Below, one piece after another: positions 23,635 to 33,200 of a stretch of DNA of 34,445 nucleotides. Origin of the DNA: ZC4RG20 sp964518995 (GTDB taxonomy: Bacteria; Pseudomonadota; Gammaproteobacteria; Steroidobacterales; Rariloculaceae); NCBI GenBank assembly GCA_964518995.1, contig CAZFJU010000011.1, forward strand, positions 1 through 34,445, in the 5' to 3' direction. Made by a program: the position numbers and the translations under genes. The notes beneath the pieces are model-generated. The model saw nothing but the letters and a program-made list of their open reading frames with translations, was not told the DNA's origin and made no database searches. The first letter of the stretch is position 1. Each line of letters begins with the position of its first letter.

Positions 23635-24681
23635 GTGATCCAAGCTGGCGCCAATCCGACTACCCACGAACCGACTGGCCGGGCGGAGCAGCCGCCGCTA
23701 TTCCATGTCATCGATCCGAGGCCGTTCGAGCGCACGCTGCTCGACGAGCTATGCGAACTCGCGACGCACGTGCGGCGCATCGCGAAGACGCCGACGGGCG
23801 AGCTGTTTCTGCAGAATCTGCTGCCGACCCGGCGAGCGATGCTGTATTTTACCCAGCCCTCGACCCGCACGTTCCTGTCGTTCAATAACGCTTGCCACAT
23901 CCTCGGCATGCGCACGAGCGAGATTCGCGATCCGTCGACGTCGTCCGAGGTCAAGGGCGAGCGCTTCGAGGACAGCATTCGCACGTTCAGCTCGTACGTG
24001 GACGTCATCATCATGCGCACGCGCGAGCAGGGCCGAGCGGCGCAGGCTGCGCAGCTGATGGATGCGATTCCGCGTCCGATCCCGGTCATCAATGCCGGCA
24101 GCGGCAGCGATCAGCATCCGACCCAGGCCCTGCTCGACATCTACACGCTCGAGCGCAGCTTCGCGGAGCGCGGCGGCATCGACGGCAAAGTCATCGGGAT
24201 GATGGGCGATCTGAAGCGCGGCCGCACCGTTCGTTCGCTGTGCTATCTATTGCAGAACTACTCCGACGTGCGGGTCGTCTTCATCGCGCCGCCGCAGTTC
24301 GCGATGGAGCCGGACGTCAAACAGCACCTCGCGGAGCGAAGCATTCCGTTCGTCGAGACGGAGCAGCTCGACGAAGCGTTACCGCAGCTCGATGCGCTGT
24401 ATGTGACGCGGATGCAGTCGGAGTGGGATGTCGCCGGCGAGTCGAGCGCCGTCGATCTGGCTCGCTACAGCATCGGCCCGCACGAGCTGCGGCTGCTGAA
24501 GCCGGACAGCGTGATCATGCATCCGCTGCCGCGCGGGTCGGAGATCGAGCCGGCCGTCGATGCGGACCCGCGTGCCATGTACTGGCGCCAGGAACGCAAC
24601 GGGATGTGGATGCGCGTCGCCGTCCTCGTCAAGGTCTTCGGCCTCGCGAACGAGGTGCGGGCGGTCGAGCCGGTCGACTGA
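23635..24681 (+). CDS. pyrB: Aspartate carbamoyltransferase catalytic subunit
   Basis: Catalyses carbamoyl phosphate plus aspartate to carbamoyl aspartate in pyrimidine synthesis; cytosolic trimer in the family. The start is GTG at 23635 with AGGAG 7 nt upstream, giving 348 residues; the open frame back to 23263 overlaps the divergent DUF6152 gene and is rejected. Seen: carbamoyl-phosphate motif PSTRT (75-79), the K107 region SSEVKGERFEDSIRTF, HPTQ (161-164), and HPLPR (296-300). The variant stretch YFTQPSTRTFLSFNNACHILG and the 20-residue N-terminal extension differ from the E. coli enzyme and mark a separate subtype. No pyrI, pyrC or pyrR is adjacent. A promoter-like pair lies 108 nt upstream. 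Confidence 0.92.
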   Translation: MIQAGANPTTHEPTGRAEQPPLFHVIDPRPFERTLLDELCELATHVRRIAKTPTGELFLQNLLPTRRAMLYFTQPSTRTFLSFNNACHILGMRTSEIRDPSTSSEVKGERFEDSIRTFSSYVDVIIMRTREQGRAAQAAQLMDAIPRPIPVINAGSGSDQHPTQALLDIYTLERSFAERGGIDGKVIGMMGDLKRGRTVRSLCYLLQNYSDVRVVFIAPPQFAMEPDVKQHLAERSIPFVETEQLDEALPQLDALYVTRMQSEWDVAGESSAVDLARYSIGPHELRLLKPDSVIMHPLPRGSEIEPAVDADPRAMYWRQERNGMWMRVAVLVKVFGLANEVRAVEPVD

Positions 24682-24694
24682 GCGCGCTCGCGCG

Positions 24695-24761
24695 CCGGCG
24701 TCGCAGACGGGCGGCGCGGCGCTGAGCGCGGTCGTGGGCGTGATCCTGGGCGCGACGCCGG
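24695..24761. repeat. Inverted repeat between convergent genes
   Basis: CCGGCGTCGC at 24695-24704 and its exact complement GCGACGCCGG at 24752-24761 form a 10-bp stem with a 47-nt loop in the 104-nt gap between the ends of pyrB and the oxygenase gene. It could act as a bidirectional 3'-end structure; there is no T-tract. In so GC-rich a region a chance match cannot be excluded. Confidence 0.35.
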
Positions 24762-24785
24762 GCCGCCTTGCGCTGCCGCCGGCGT

Positions 24786-25784
24786 TCAAACGTAGTGCGC
24801 GGCGGCCACGTTCGGGTGTGAACGCAGCCGAATTTTCAAGTAATTGTCGCCGAAGCGAGCGAAGATCGGGTCGCTGGGATCGGCATTCTGGCCGCCGCGT
24901 GAGAGCGTCGCCAACGCGTCCGGCAGCGGAATCGGCGTGAAGACTGATTCGAGCCGCGGATGGAAGAAGTACGCGGCCGACAGCCGCGAAAAGCCGGCGC
25001 GCGGGCTTCTGACCCGGTGCGGCGTCGCGCGCAGGAAGCCGGCCGTTGCCGCCTGCAGCATCTCGCCGAGATTCACGATATAGCTGCCAGGGAGCGGGTC
25101 GGCGTGCAGCAGGTCCCCGTCGCGCTCGATCTCGAGGCCGCCGACATCGTCCTGCAGCACGAAGGACAGCAACCCCGAGTCGTGATGCATGCCGACGCCC
25201 TGATCCGCCGCGGTCGCGTCCGTCGGCGGATAGTGGATGAGCTTCAGATGCGGGTCGCCTCGCGGCGTGAAGTAGCGGTCGAAGTAGCCGCCCGGCTGCT
25301 CGAGGCCGAGCGCGAGCGCGTGCATCAGCGTCAGCCCGACGCGATCCATCCGCTGCATCCATTCGAGCACGATCGGCCGCATCTCGGGCAGCGCGGCGGG
25401 CCATTGGTTCGGGCCGCGCAGCTTGCGCCAGGCCGGATCATCGGCCGAGACCGGCTCGGCACGCTCCTCGGCGCCGAGATCGAGCTGCTCGCGACGGTCC
25501 GGCACGCCGCGCGTGATCTCGCCGTGCACCGGCGTGTAGCCGCGGAAGTGCGGCGACGCGGCAATATCGAGCGCCCGCTTGGCGTCCTCAGGCAGTGCGA
25601 AGAACCGGCGCGCGACTCGCATCACGGCACGGTCGAGCTCGGGCGGAACGCCGTGCCCGGTGAGATAGAAAAAGCCGGGATCGCGGCACGCGTCACGCAG
25701 CCGCCGCACGAGGGCGCGGCCGGCGGGGCCGTCCGGCGAGGCCGCGAATGCGGAAAGATCGAGCTGTGGGAGCGTCCTGGACAT
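24786..25784 (-). CDS. Isopenicillin-N-synthase-family 2OG-Fe(II) oxygenase
   Basis: 332 residues. The N-terminal DIOX_N part shows LRDACRDPGFFYLTGHGVP (about 29-47) and FFALPEDAKRALDI. The catalytic jelly roll has iron ligands H200 and D202 in GMHHDSGLL and H256 in RATPHRVRSP, and the 2OG-binding pair R267/S269 in FSRLSAAYFF. HLKLIHYPP precedes the first ligand as in the family. Bacterial relatives of this soluble cytosolic type oxidise small molecules; the name does not imply beta-lactam synthesis, and no such cluster is here. It stands alone, convergent with pyrB and divergent from the amidohydrolase gene (189 nt between starts). Confidence 0.88.
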   Translation of the reverse strand: MSRTLPQLDLSAFAASPDGPAGRALVRRLRDACRDPGFFYLTGHGVPPELDRAVMRVARRFFALPEDAKRALDIAASPHFRGYTPVHGEITRGVPDRREQLDLGAEERAEPVSADDPAWRKLRGPNQWPAALPEMRPIVLEWMQRMDRVGLTLMHALALGLEQPGGYFDRYFTPRGDPHLKLIHYPPTDATAADQGVGMHHDSGLLSFVLQDDVGGLEIERDGDLLHADPLPGSYIVNLGEMLQAATAGFLRATPHRVRSPRAGFSRLSAAYFFHPRLESVFTPIPLPDALATLSRGGQNADPSDPIFARFGDNYLKIRLRSHPNVAAAHYV

Positions 25785-25973
25785 CCTCGGCCTGCCAATT
25801 CAGCACGGGCTCGCCGCGTACGCGGGACGGCGAGCGGGCGCGCTTGCGACGCGAGTGTACGCAGGCACACGCAGCATTCAAGCGCGCGGCGGGACGGCCG
25901 CGATTTCGGCGTTGCGCTCGGACACTATCCGTCCACAATGCAGTGACGGCATGCGATGCAGCGAGGGGGAGCG

Positions 25974-27467
25974 ATGACCGGCCATAACGATAAAGATCGC
26001 GGTAACGATTACGGCAGCCTGGCGGACGTCGGCCAAGAGCATGTAAGCCGTGGCAGCGGCGGCTTCGCGCACGGCCCGCAGTGGTCGCGGCGCGCGCTGC
26101 TGGCGACGAGTGCAGCGGCGCTCGCGGCCGGCGTCGCGGCGCCGGGGCGCGCGCAGCAGAACGCGGCGCCAGCCCGCACGCCGCACCCGCGCGTGTTGCT
26201 GCGCGGCGGCTGCGTGCTGACCCTCGACCCATCGATTGGCGATTTCGATCGCGCCGACGTGCTGCTTGAAGGTGCGACGATCGCTGCCGTGCAGCCCGAT
26301 CTCGAGGTGACCGGAGACGATGTCGAGGTGATCGACGCGTCGCGCATGATCGTGATGCCGGGATTCGTCGATACGCACCGACACATGTGGCAGGGTGCGC
26401 TGCGCAATGTGTCGCCGGACGGGCTGCTGTCCGATTACACGCGCGATATCACCGGCGCGGCGCGGTCCGCGTTCACGCCCGAGGACGCACGTATCGGCGA
26501 CCTGGTCAGCGCGCTCGGGGCGTTGAATGCCGGGATTACGACGGTGCTCGACTGGTCCCATATCGGCAACAGCCCGGAACATACCGACGCGGCGATTGCG
26601 GGCCTGCGCGAAGCCGGCATCCGCGCCGTCTACGCTTACGGCGGCGGCGCCGCGGGGCCCCGCAGCCAGTATCCCGAGGACATTCGCCGCCTGCGGGCAG
26701 AGCATTTCGCATCGGCCGACGATCTGCTGACGCTCGCGATCGCGGCCGGCGGCAATATCGCGGATTGGCAGCTCGCGCGTGAGGTCGGCGCGTTCGTGTC
26801 GATTCACGTCGTCGGCGCGCTCGGTCCGGTGGACGCTGCGATGGGGCCGGACGTCACGTACATTCACTGCACGAATCTGCCGGCCGATGCTTGGCGCCGG
26901 ATCGCGGATACCGGCGGGCACGTGTCGATCGCCGCGCCGATCGAGATGCAAATGAGCCACGGCATTCCGCCGGTGCAGGAAGCGCTCGACCATGGCATCC
27001 GGCCGAGTCTTTCGGTCGACGTCGAGACGCAGATGGCCGGCGACATGTTCACGCAGATGCGGGCCGTTTTCGCGCTGCAGCGCATGCAGGCGAACGAGCG
27101 GCAGCGCCTGGGGGACGAGCGCGCGCCGGCGTTGCTGTCGGTGCGCGATGTGGTCGAGTTCGCGACGGTGCGCGGCGCGGCCGCGAATCAGCTCGACGCG
27201 CGCATCGGCACCCTCACGCCGGGCAAGCAGGCCGACGTGATCCTGCTGCGCGCGGATGCGATCAACGTGCTGCCGCTGAACGATGCGTATGGCGCTGTCG
27301 CGCTTGCGATGGATAGCAGCAACGTCGATACGGTCTTCATCGCCGGCCGCGCGCGCAAGCGCGACGGTGCGCTCGTCGACGTGGATCTCGATGCGGTGCG
27401 GCGCGCCGCGGATGCTGCGCGGGTGCGTATCCACGAGGCGGTCGGCTGGCCGCTCGGGCGCGTTTGA
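25974..27467 (+). CDS. Exported amidohydrolase of the AtzA/SsnA (cytosine-deaminase-like) type
   Basis: 497 residues from ATG at 25974, preceded by GAGGGGGAG. The N terminus is long and polar, then SRRALLATSAAALAAG (38-53) looks like a Tat signal with paired Arg 39-40. The amidohydrolase fold follows: MPGFVDTHRHMWQG with metal ligands H135 and H137, H278 in FVSIHVVG, a further His at 298 in YIHCTN, and D349 in SLSVDVET. The C terminus has GTLTPGKQADVILLR, the usual return of the small beta-sandwich. Relatives deaminate or dechlorinate N-heterocycles. An exported member is uncommon, since most are cytosolic. Substrate unknown. It ends 115 nt before the stop of the convergent radical SAM gene. 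Confidence 0.85.
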   Translation: MTGHNDKDRGNDYGSLADVGQEHVSRGSGGFAHGPQWSRRALLATSAAALAAGVAAPGRAQQNAAPARTPHPRVLLRGGCVLTLDPSIGDFDRADVLLEGATIAAVQPDLEVTGDDVEVIDASRMIVMPGFVDTHRHMWQGALRNVSPDGLLSDYTRDITGAARSAFTPEDARIGDLVSALGALNAGITTVLDWSHIGNSPEHTDAAIAGLREAGIRAVYAYGGGAAGPRSQYPEDIRRLRAEHFASADDLLTLAIAAGGNIADWQLAREVGAFVSIHVVGALGPVDAAMGPDVTYIHCTNLPADAWRRIADTGGHVSIAAPIEMQMSHGIPPVQEALDHGIRPSLSVDVETQMAGDMFTQMRAVFALQRMQANERQRLGDERAPALLSVRDVVEFATVRGAAANQLDARIGTLTPGKQADVILLRADAINVLPLNDAYGAVALAMDSSNVDTVFIAGRARKRDGALVDVDLDAVRRAADAARVRIHEAVGWPLGRV

Positions 27468-27499
27468 GTGACGCGTTCGCGATGAGCTAGTGGAGGGGA

Positions 27500-27582
27500 A
27501 GCGGGCCGCGGCACGTACCGTGCGAGCGGGGGAGAGGGACAGCTCGCAGGGCGCGCGGCCGGCGGTGCGGCCGCGGCCCGCT
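27500..27582. repeat. Long-loop inverted repeat between convergent genes
   Basis: AGCGGGCCGCGGC at 27500-27512 and its exact complement at 27570-27582 form a 13-bp perfect stem. The 57-nt loop contains a small hairpin, GCACG-TAC-CGTGC. The right arm touches the stop codon of the radical SAM gene (27583). It fills the gap between two convergent genes and may protect or terminate both mRNAs. Confidence 0.45.
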
Positions 27583-29136
27583 TCAGACGCCCGGGCTGAC
27601 GACATGAGCGCTGCGCGCGCGCGGCGCCCCGGCGGCGAGCTTGCGCCGGAAGCGCAGATGCCGCCGCCGGCTCAGCTCGATCAGCGGTCGCCACATCAAG
27701 GCCGTCAGACGCCGCCGGATCAGCCAGTGCCAGATCCGGTTCGAGCGCTTGTATAGATACGACATCGCGAGATATGGCAGGACCGCGCGCCAGTCCTCGG
27801 GACGACGGCGCCAGATCGACGCGTGTGAGAAGAGCCGTCGATAGCACCATTCGTAGCCGCCGTAGAGCTCCTCAGCGGACATTCGTGCCGGCTCGAAGAC
27901 GACATGTGCCGTGTCGTACAGCCGCCAGTCGCGATGCACGATCCGGTTCTGCTGCTCGAGGCTCGCAAACAGCGGCGTGCCGGGGTACGGAGTCAGAATA
28001 TGGAACGTCGCGCATTCTAGCCGTTGCGTTTCGATCCACTCGACCGTCTTCTCGAAGACGTCCGGGCCGTCATGATCGAATCCGAGCACGAAGCTGCCGT
28101 TCACCTGAATGCCGTTGTCGTGCAGGATCTGCACGCGCCGGGCGTAATCTTCGGGCATCGGTGTGCGCTTACGCGCGTCGGCGAGATTGTCGAATTGCAG
28201 CGATTCGAAGCCGATGAAGACGCCGGTGCAGCCGGACAGGGCCATCTCGCGGATCAAGGAGGGATCGTCGGTCACGTCGAGCGTGACGGCCGCGCTCCAG
28301 ATGATGCCGAGCGGCTCGATCGCGCGACACAGCCGGTGCAGATAGTCCGGCCGCGACCCGAGGTTATTGTCGACGAAGACCACGTAGGGCTGGCCGTCGG
28401 CACGGATCTCCTCGACGACCTGCTCGACGTCGCGCATGCGATAAGGCATGTGTAGCCCGCGCGTCGACAGGTAGCAAAAGCCGCAGCGGTTGTGGCAGCC
28501 GCGGGTCGCGATCACGCTCGACGTGGTCAAAAAGCCTTCGCGCGCAAGCAGATCCCTGCGCGGCATCGGGTCGTCTCGGTACGGGCGCCGGTAGTCGCCG
28601 CGATAAATCGGCTCGAGCTTGCCGGCCTCGACGTCCGCGAGGATTTGCGGCCACAGCTGAACCCCTTCGCCGACGGCGAGGGCGTCGGCATGCTCGGCCG
28701 CTTCGTACGGCTCCGTCAGTACGTGCAGGCCGCCGAGCACCACCTTCGCGCCCCAGCGGCGATACCAGCGCGCGAGCTCATATGCGCGCGCCGCGAATGT
28801 GAGGTGCACCGTGATGCCGACGGCCTCCGGGAACGGGTCGAGCGGCGGCGGCCCCTGCAAGAGGTTCTCGTCCCAGTACCGCACCTGCCAGTGTGACGGC
28901 GTCGCGCCGGCGATTGAGGTCAACGCCAGTGTCGGCGTCAGCACATGCTTGCCGAAGCTCGCGTGCGGGTCCTTGCGGTAGAAGGGGTTGATCAGCAACG
29001 CATAGCGCCGCCTCATCGGGCCGGGAATCGCGTCCGGGTCGAGCGCGGGTGCGACGGCCATGGCGGCAGGCGACCAGGGCGCCTTGGCGCGGCGGGGCGG
29101 CATATGAGTCGCGGGCAACGGGCGGGGCGTTTGCAT
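27583..29136 (-). CDS. Radical SAM protein with B12-binding-like N-terminal domain
   Basis: 517 residues from ATG at 29136 (GGAG 7 nt upstream); the frame back to 29256 is rejected. Residues about 42-175 have the B12-binding-type fold (RYALLINPF, AVGITVHLTF, AKVVLGGLHV, ALAVGEGVQLWPQIL) but no DxHxxG cobalamin motif. Residues about 205-420 are the radical SAM core: RGCHNRCGFCY gives the 4Fe-4S cysteines C214, C218 and C221, followed by YVVFVDNNLGSRPDYL and GCTGVFIGFESLQ. The C-terminal about 90 residues are basic and aromatic-rich (YRRLFSHASIWRRRPEDWR), the DUF4070-like tail of this group. Such proteins modify lipids, hopanoids or small molecules; the target is unknown. Confidence 0.88.
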   Translation of the reverse strand: MQTPRPLPATHMPPRRAKAPWSPAAMAVAPALDPDAIPGPMRRRYALLINPFYRKDPHASFGKHVLTPTLALTSIAGATPSHWQVRYWDENLLQGPPPLDPFPEAVGITVHLTFAARAYELARWYRRWGAKVVLGGLHVLTEPYEAAEHADALAVGEGVQLWPQILADVEAGKLEPIYRGDYRRPYRDDPMPRRDLLAREGFLTTSSVIATRGCHNRCGFCYLSTRGLHMPYRMRDVEQVVEEIRADGQPYVVFVDNNLGSRPDYLHRLCRAIEPLGIIWSAAVTLDVTDDPSLIREMALSGCTGVFIGFESLQFDNLADARKRTPMPEDYARRVQILHDNGIQVNGSFVLGFDHDGPDVFEKTVEWIETQRLECATFHILTPYPGTPLFASLEQQNRIVHRDWRLYDTAHVVFEPARMSAEELYGGYEWCYRRLFSHASIWRRRPEDWRAVLPYLAMSYLYKRSNRIWHWLIRRRLTALMWRPLIELSRRRHLRFRRKLAAGAPRARSAHVVSPGV

Positions 29137-29375
29137 CTTTCGTCTCCGTCGGGTGGGCGGGCTGCGGCACTCGTCGGCGGGTGGGCGGTGTCGAGCCCGG
29201 ACAAAGACGATCTTGCGCTTGCGGAGAGTGCTTTGCAATGCAGAGTAATAGGCCATGCAGAGCTTCGGCAGGGCTTTGCGGTCGACGTGCCGGATGAGCG
29301 TGCGGGCGTTGCCGAAGTGGTAGAATGGCGCTCGAGAGCGGATCCGGGGTGGCCCCGGAATAGCAGAGAGAGCGC

Positions 29376-30134
29376 ATGGCCGGCCCGTCCTTCTACAAGA
29401 ACGTCGTACCGCTGAACCGTGAACGTCATCGAAGCCTCAAGCTGCGCGCGAACCGCGGCACGGGCTTCGCCGCGGGCGCTCATTTCGTGCCGCTTGCGGC
29501 GGTCGAGCTCTATGAGGCATCCCGGGACTATCCCGTCGTGTTCGCGGGCAGCGAGGATGCCACGCCGCTCGCCATTCTGGGCTTGCGCGATGGCGAGAAT
29601 CTGTTCGTCGATGCGGCCGGCCACTGGGCCCATGGCGCCTATGTGCCGGTATTCGTCCGCCGATATCCCTTTATTTTGTCCCGTGCCGGCGAGGGCTCGA
29701 CAGACTTCGCGGTGTGCGTGGACGAAAGCTACGACGGCCTGTCGCAGACCGAGGGCACGGCGCTGTTCGACGAGCAGGGTCAGGAGAGCGAGCTCGTCAA
29801 GAATATCGTCAAGTTCCTGCAGGATTTCCTGGCCGAGACCGAGCGCACGCAGCGCTTCGTCGCGCGCCTCAAAGCGCTCGGCTTGTTGACCGTGCAGAGC
29901 ATGCAGGTGCAGGATGGGGCCGGCCGCACGTACGCGTTGCGCGACTTCCAGATGGTCGACGAGAACAAGCTCAAAGAGCTCGATAACGAGGTGCTCGGCG
30001 ACTTGCATCGCGCCGGCTATCTCGGCTGCATTTATGCGCATCTGATCTCGCTGGGTAACGTCACGCGCTTCGCATCCCGAACGCCCGCCGAGCCTGCTCG
30101 AGCAGAGAACAGCGGAGCAGCTGCCGCGTCCTGA
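29376..30134 (+). CDS. SapC-family protein
   Basis: 252 residues. It has the SapC pattern throughout: FYKNVVPLNRERHRSLKL at the N terminus, HFVPLAAVELYEASRDYPVVF, LAILGLRDGENLFVD, VPVFVRRYPFILS, and the later LFDEQGQESELVKNIVKFL. SapC was named from the Campylobacter fetus S-layer locus; most proteobacterial members have no proven role and are often near TonB-dependent receptors, none of which is seen here. No signal peptide is visible. The C-terminal 20 residues are Ala/Glu-rich and disordered-looking. The uvrA gene follows on the same strand after 102 nt. Confidence 0.88.
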   Translation: MAGPSFYKNVVPLNRERHRSLKLRANRGTGFAAGAHFVPLAAVELYEASRDYPVVFAGSEDATPLAILGLRDGENLFVDAAGHWAHGAYVPVFVRRYPFILSRAGEGSTDFAVCVDESYDGLSQTEGTALFDEQGQESELVKNIVKFLQDFLAETERTQRFVARLKALGLLTVQSMQVQDGAGRTYALRDFQMVDENKLKELDNEVLGDLHRAGYLGCIYAHLISLGNVTRFASRTPAEPARAENSGAAAAS

Positions 30135-30236
30135 AGATTCGGCGTCCAGAGCAGTCGCGCACGGCCGAGCGTGCGTCATAGCGTGTGCCGGCCGCTCGCG
30201 CGTGGCCGCTCGCAGTGATCTTTCGATGTGCCGTCA

Positions 30237-33200
30237 ATGAATGCGCGTACAACCCCGACTCCGCACAACGGCGATAAAATCTGCATCCGCGGCGCGCGCC
30301 AGAACAATCTGCGTCACGTCGATCTCGACCTCCCGCTCGGCGAGCTGATCGTCGTAACCGGCGTCAGCGGCTCCGGTAAGTCGTCGCTCGCATTCGATAC
30401 CGTCTACTCGGAAGGCCAGCGGCGCTACGTCGAAACGTTCTCGCCGTACGCCCGGCAATTTCTCGACCGGATGGACAAGCCGCAAGTCGATTCGATCACC
30501 GGCATTCCGCCTGCGATTGCGATCGACCAGATCAACCCCGTGCGCACCTCGCGATCGACCGTCGGCACGATGACCGAGCTGAACGATCATCTGAAGCTGC
30601 TGTTCGCCCGTGCGGCGCACCTGTACTGCGAATGCTGCGGGCGGCCGGTGCGCCGCGACTCCGCGGAGACGATCTGGGAAGAACTGGAGCGCCGCTTCAT
30701 TGCGGCCGGCGAAACGCCGCGGGTCGCCGTCACGTTCCAGGTGGCCGTGCCGCCGAATTTCGGTACCGAGGAGGTCGAAGCCTACCTGGCGCGGCAAGGC
30801 TATACGCGAATCATCGAACGGCGCGCCGACAGTGTCGAGGTCGTCCAGGATCGGCTGGTGCTGCGCGCAGATCAGCGCGCGCGGCTCGTCGAGGACCTGG
30901 AAGCGGCCCTGAAGCTCGGTGCCGGGCGAGCCGCGGTCCGACTGCTGGATGATCCCGCGACGGTGCTGAAGTTCTCGTCGGCGCTGCACTGTGCGGACTG
31001 TGATGTTGCGTACAACGATCCGATTCCGAGCGCATTCTCGTTCAACTCGCCGGCCGGCGCGTGCGAGCTATGCCGCGGTTTCGGACGCACGATCGGTATC
31101 GACTATCGGCTCGCGATTCCCGACCCCGGCAAGACGCTGGCCGAGGGAGCGGTCAGGCCGTTCCAAGGAAAGAGCTACAGTGAGTGTCACGACGACCTGC
31201 TGCGCTATGCGAAGAAGCGCGGCATTCGCGTCGATGTGCCGTGGGCGGAGCTGACGGACGCGGAGCGCGAGTGGGTCATCGAGGGCGAGGGCTCGTGGCG
31301 CGAGCGCAAATGGTATGGCTTGACGCGGTTCTTCGCTTGGCTCGAGGGCCGGGCGTACAAGATGCATATCCGCGTGCTGTTGTCGAAGTATCGCTCGTAC
31401 GATCTATGCCCGGCGTGCGAAGGCGCGCGGCTCAAGCCCGAGTCGCTGCTGTGGCGGCTCGGCTCGCTCGAGGATGCCGCGGCCGTCATTGCGCCGTCCG
31501 GTCGCCATCGGCCGCGTCAGCTCAAGCTCGACGACGCGGCCTTCGCGTCGCTGCCGGGTCTGACGATTCACGATGTGATGCTGCTGCCGCTGGAGCAGGC
31601 ACTCGCGTTCTTCACGCGGCTGCGCGAGGGAAATTGGGGTCAGAGCCCTTTTTCTCCCGCCGAAAAAAGGGCTCTGACCCCAATTTCCCCGATCGGTCTC
31701 GTCCTCGACGAAATCCTCGCGCGACTCGGCTATCTCAATGAGGTCGGCCTCGGTTACCTCACGCTCGACCGTCAGTCGCGCACGCTTTCCGGCGGTGAGG
31801 TGCAGCGCATCAATCTGACGACCGCGCTCGGGACGTCACTGGTCAACACGCTGTTCGTGCTCGACGAGCCGAGCATCGGTCTGCACGCGCGCGACATGGC
31901 CCGCGTGATCGCCGTGCTCGGGAAGCTGCGCGATGCCGGCAATACGTTGCTGGTCGTCGAGCATGACGGCGAGGTGATGCGCGCGGCGGACCGCGTCGTC
32001 GATCTCGGGCCGGGCCCGGGACGTCGCGGCGGCGAGGTCGTATTCGACGGCGCGCCGGAACGGCTGATCCGCGAGGGCACGACGCTCACCGCCGAGTATC
32101 TGCGCGGCGAGCGGCGCATCGGCGCGGAGCGCCGGCGGCGGCCGATCGACGCGGATCACGATTGGCTTCGGGTCGAAGGCGCGGCCGAGCACAATCTTAA
32201 GAATGTCGACCTGGCGCTGCCGCTCGGCCGCCTGGTCTGCATCACCGGGGTTAGCGGCTCCGGCAAATCGACGCTCGTCCAAGAAGTGCTCTATCGCGGT
32301 CTCGCGAAGCATAAGGGGCGCACCCAGGAGCAGCCGGGCGCGTATCGCCGAATCGTCGGCGCGGATCTCGTCGATGAGGTCGTGCTGGTCGATCAATCGC
32401 CGATCGGCAAAACGACGCGCTCGAATCCCGCGAGCTTCGTCGGGGCGCTGGAGCCGATCCGCAAGCTGTTCGCGGCCGAGCCGCTCGCGCGGGAGCGGCG
32501 CTACACCGCCGGAACATTCAGCTTCAACTCCGGTAACGGCCGCTGCCCGGCATGCAGCGGCAATGGTTTCGAGCACGTCGAGATGCAGTTCCTGAGTGAT
32601 GTGTATCTGCGCTGCAGCGAGTGCGACGGCACGCGCTATCGGTCGGAGGTGCTCGACGTAAAGCTCGTGCGGCCGGCGCCGGCCGCCGCGCGCAGTGCCG
32701 CTCCGAGCAGCAAAGCAGCGCGTGCGGCCGCGTCATCGGCCCCCGCTCCGCACGCGGAAGCCGCGTCTTCCGTTCGCGATCCGCACGCCGCGAAGTCGAT
32801 CGCAGACGTGCTCGCGATGACGGTCGCCGAGGCGGTCGAGTTCTTCGCGCACGCGCCGGAGGTCGTCAAGCGGCTGGAGCCGCTCGTGGCCGTGGGCCTC
32901 GAGTACGTGGCGCTCGGACAACCGGTGCCGACGTTATCAGGCGGAGAGGCGCAGCGCTTGAAGCTCGCGAGCCACCTCTCCGGTACGCGCGGCGGGTCTC
33001 GACGCCCGTCGCAGACCTTATTTCTGTTCGACGAGCCGACCACCGGGCTGCATTTCGCCGACGTTGCACGGCTGCTCGGCGCGCTCGAGCAGCTGCTCGA
33101 CGAGGGCCACTCTGTCGTGCTGATCGAGCATCACCTCGACTTGATCGAGATCGCGGACTGGGTCGTCGACCTCGGCCCCGAGGGGGGCGGCGCAGGCGGC

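Noticed and set aside
25912..25939. TTGCGC and CACAAT as a promoter for the amidohydrolase
   Set aside because: Only 3 of 6 and 4 of 6 matches with 16-nt spacing; too weak to list.
29321..29326. TAGAAT as a -10 element for the SapC gene
   Set aside because: No acceptable -35 hexamer at 16-18 nt upstream.
31628..31689. The uvrA palindrome as a transcription terminator or gene-breaking insertion
   Set aside because: Although its arm has T-runs, it lies mid-gene and the reading frame stays open through it.
31184..31741. Plus-strand frame across the palindrome in uvrA
   Set aside because: Out of frame with uvrA, and UvrA motifs are continuous in the other frame on both sides of the element.
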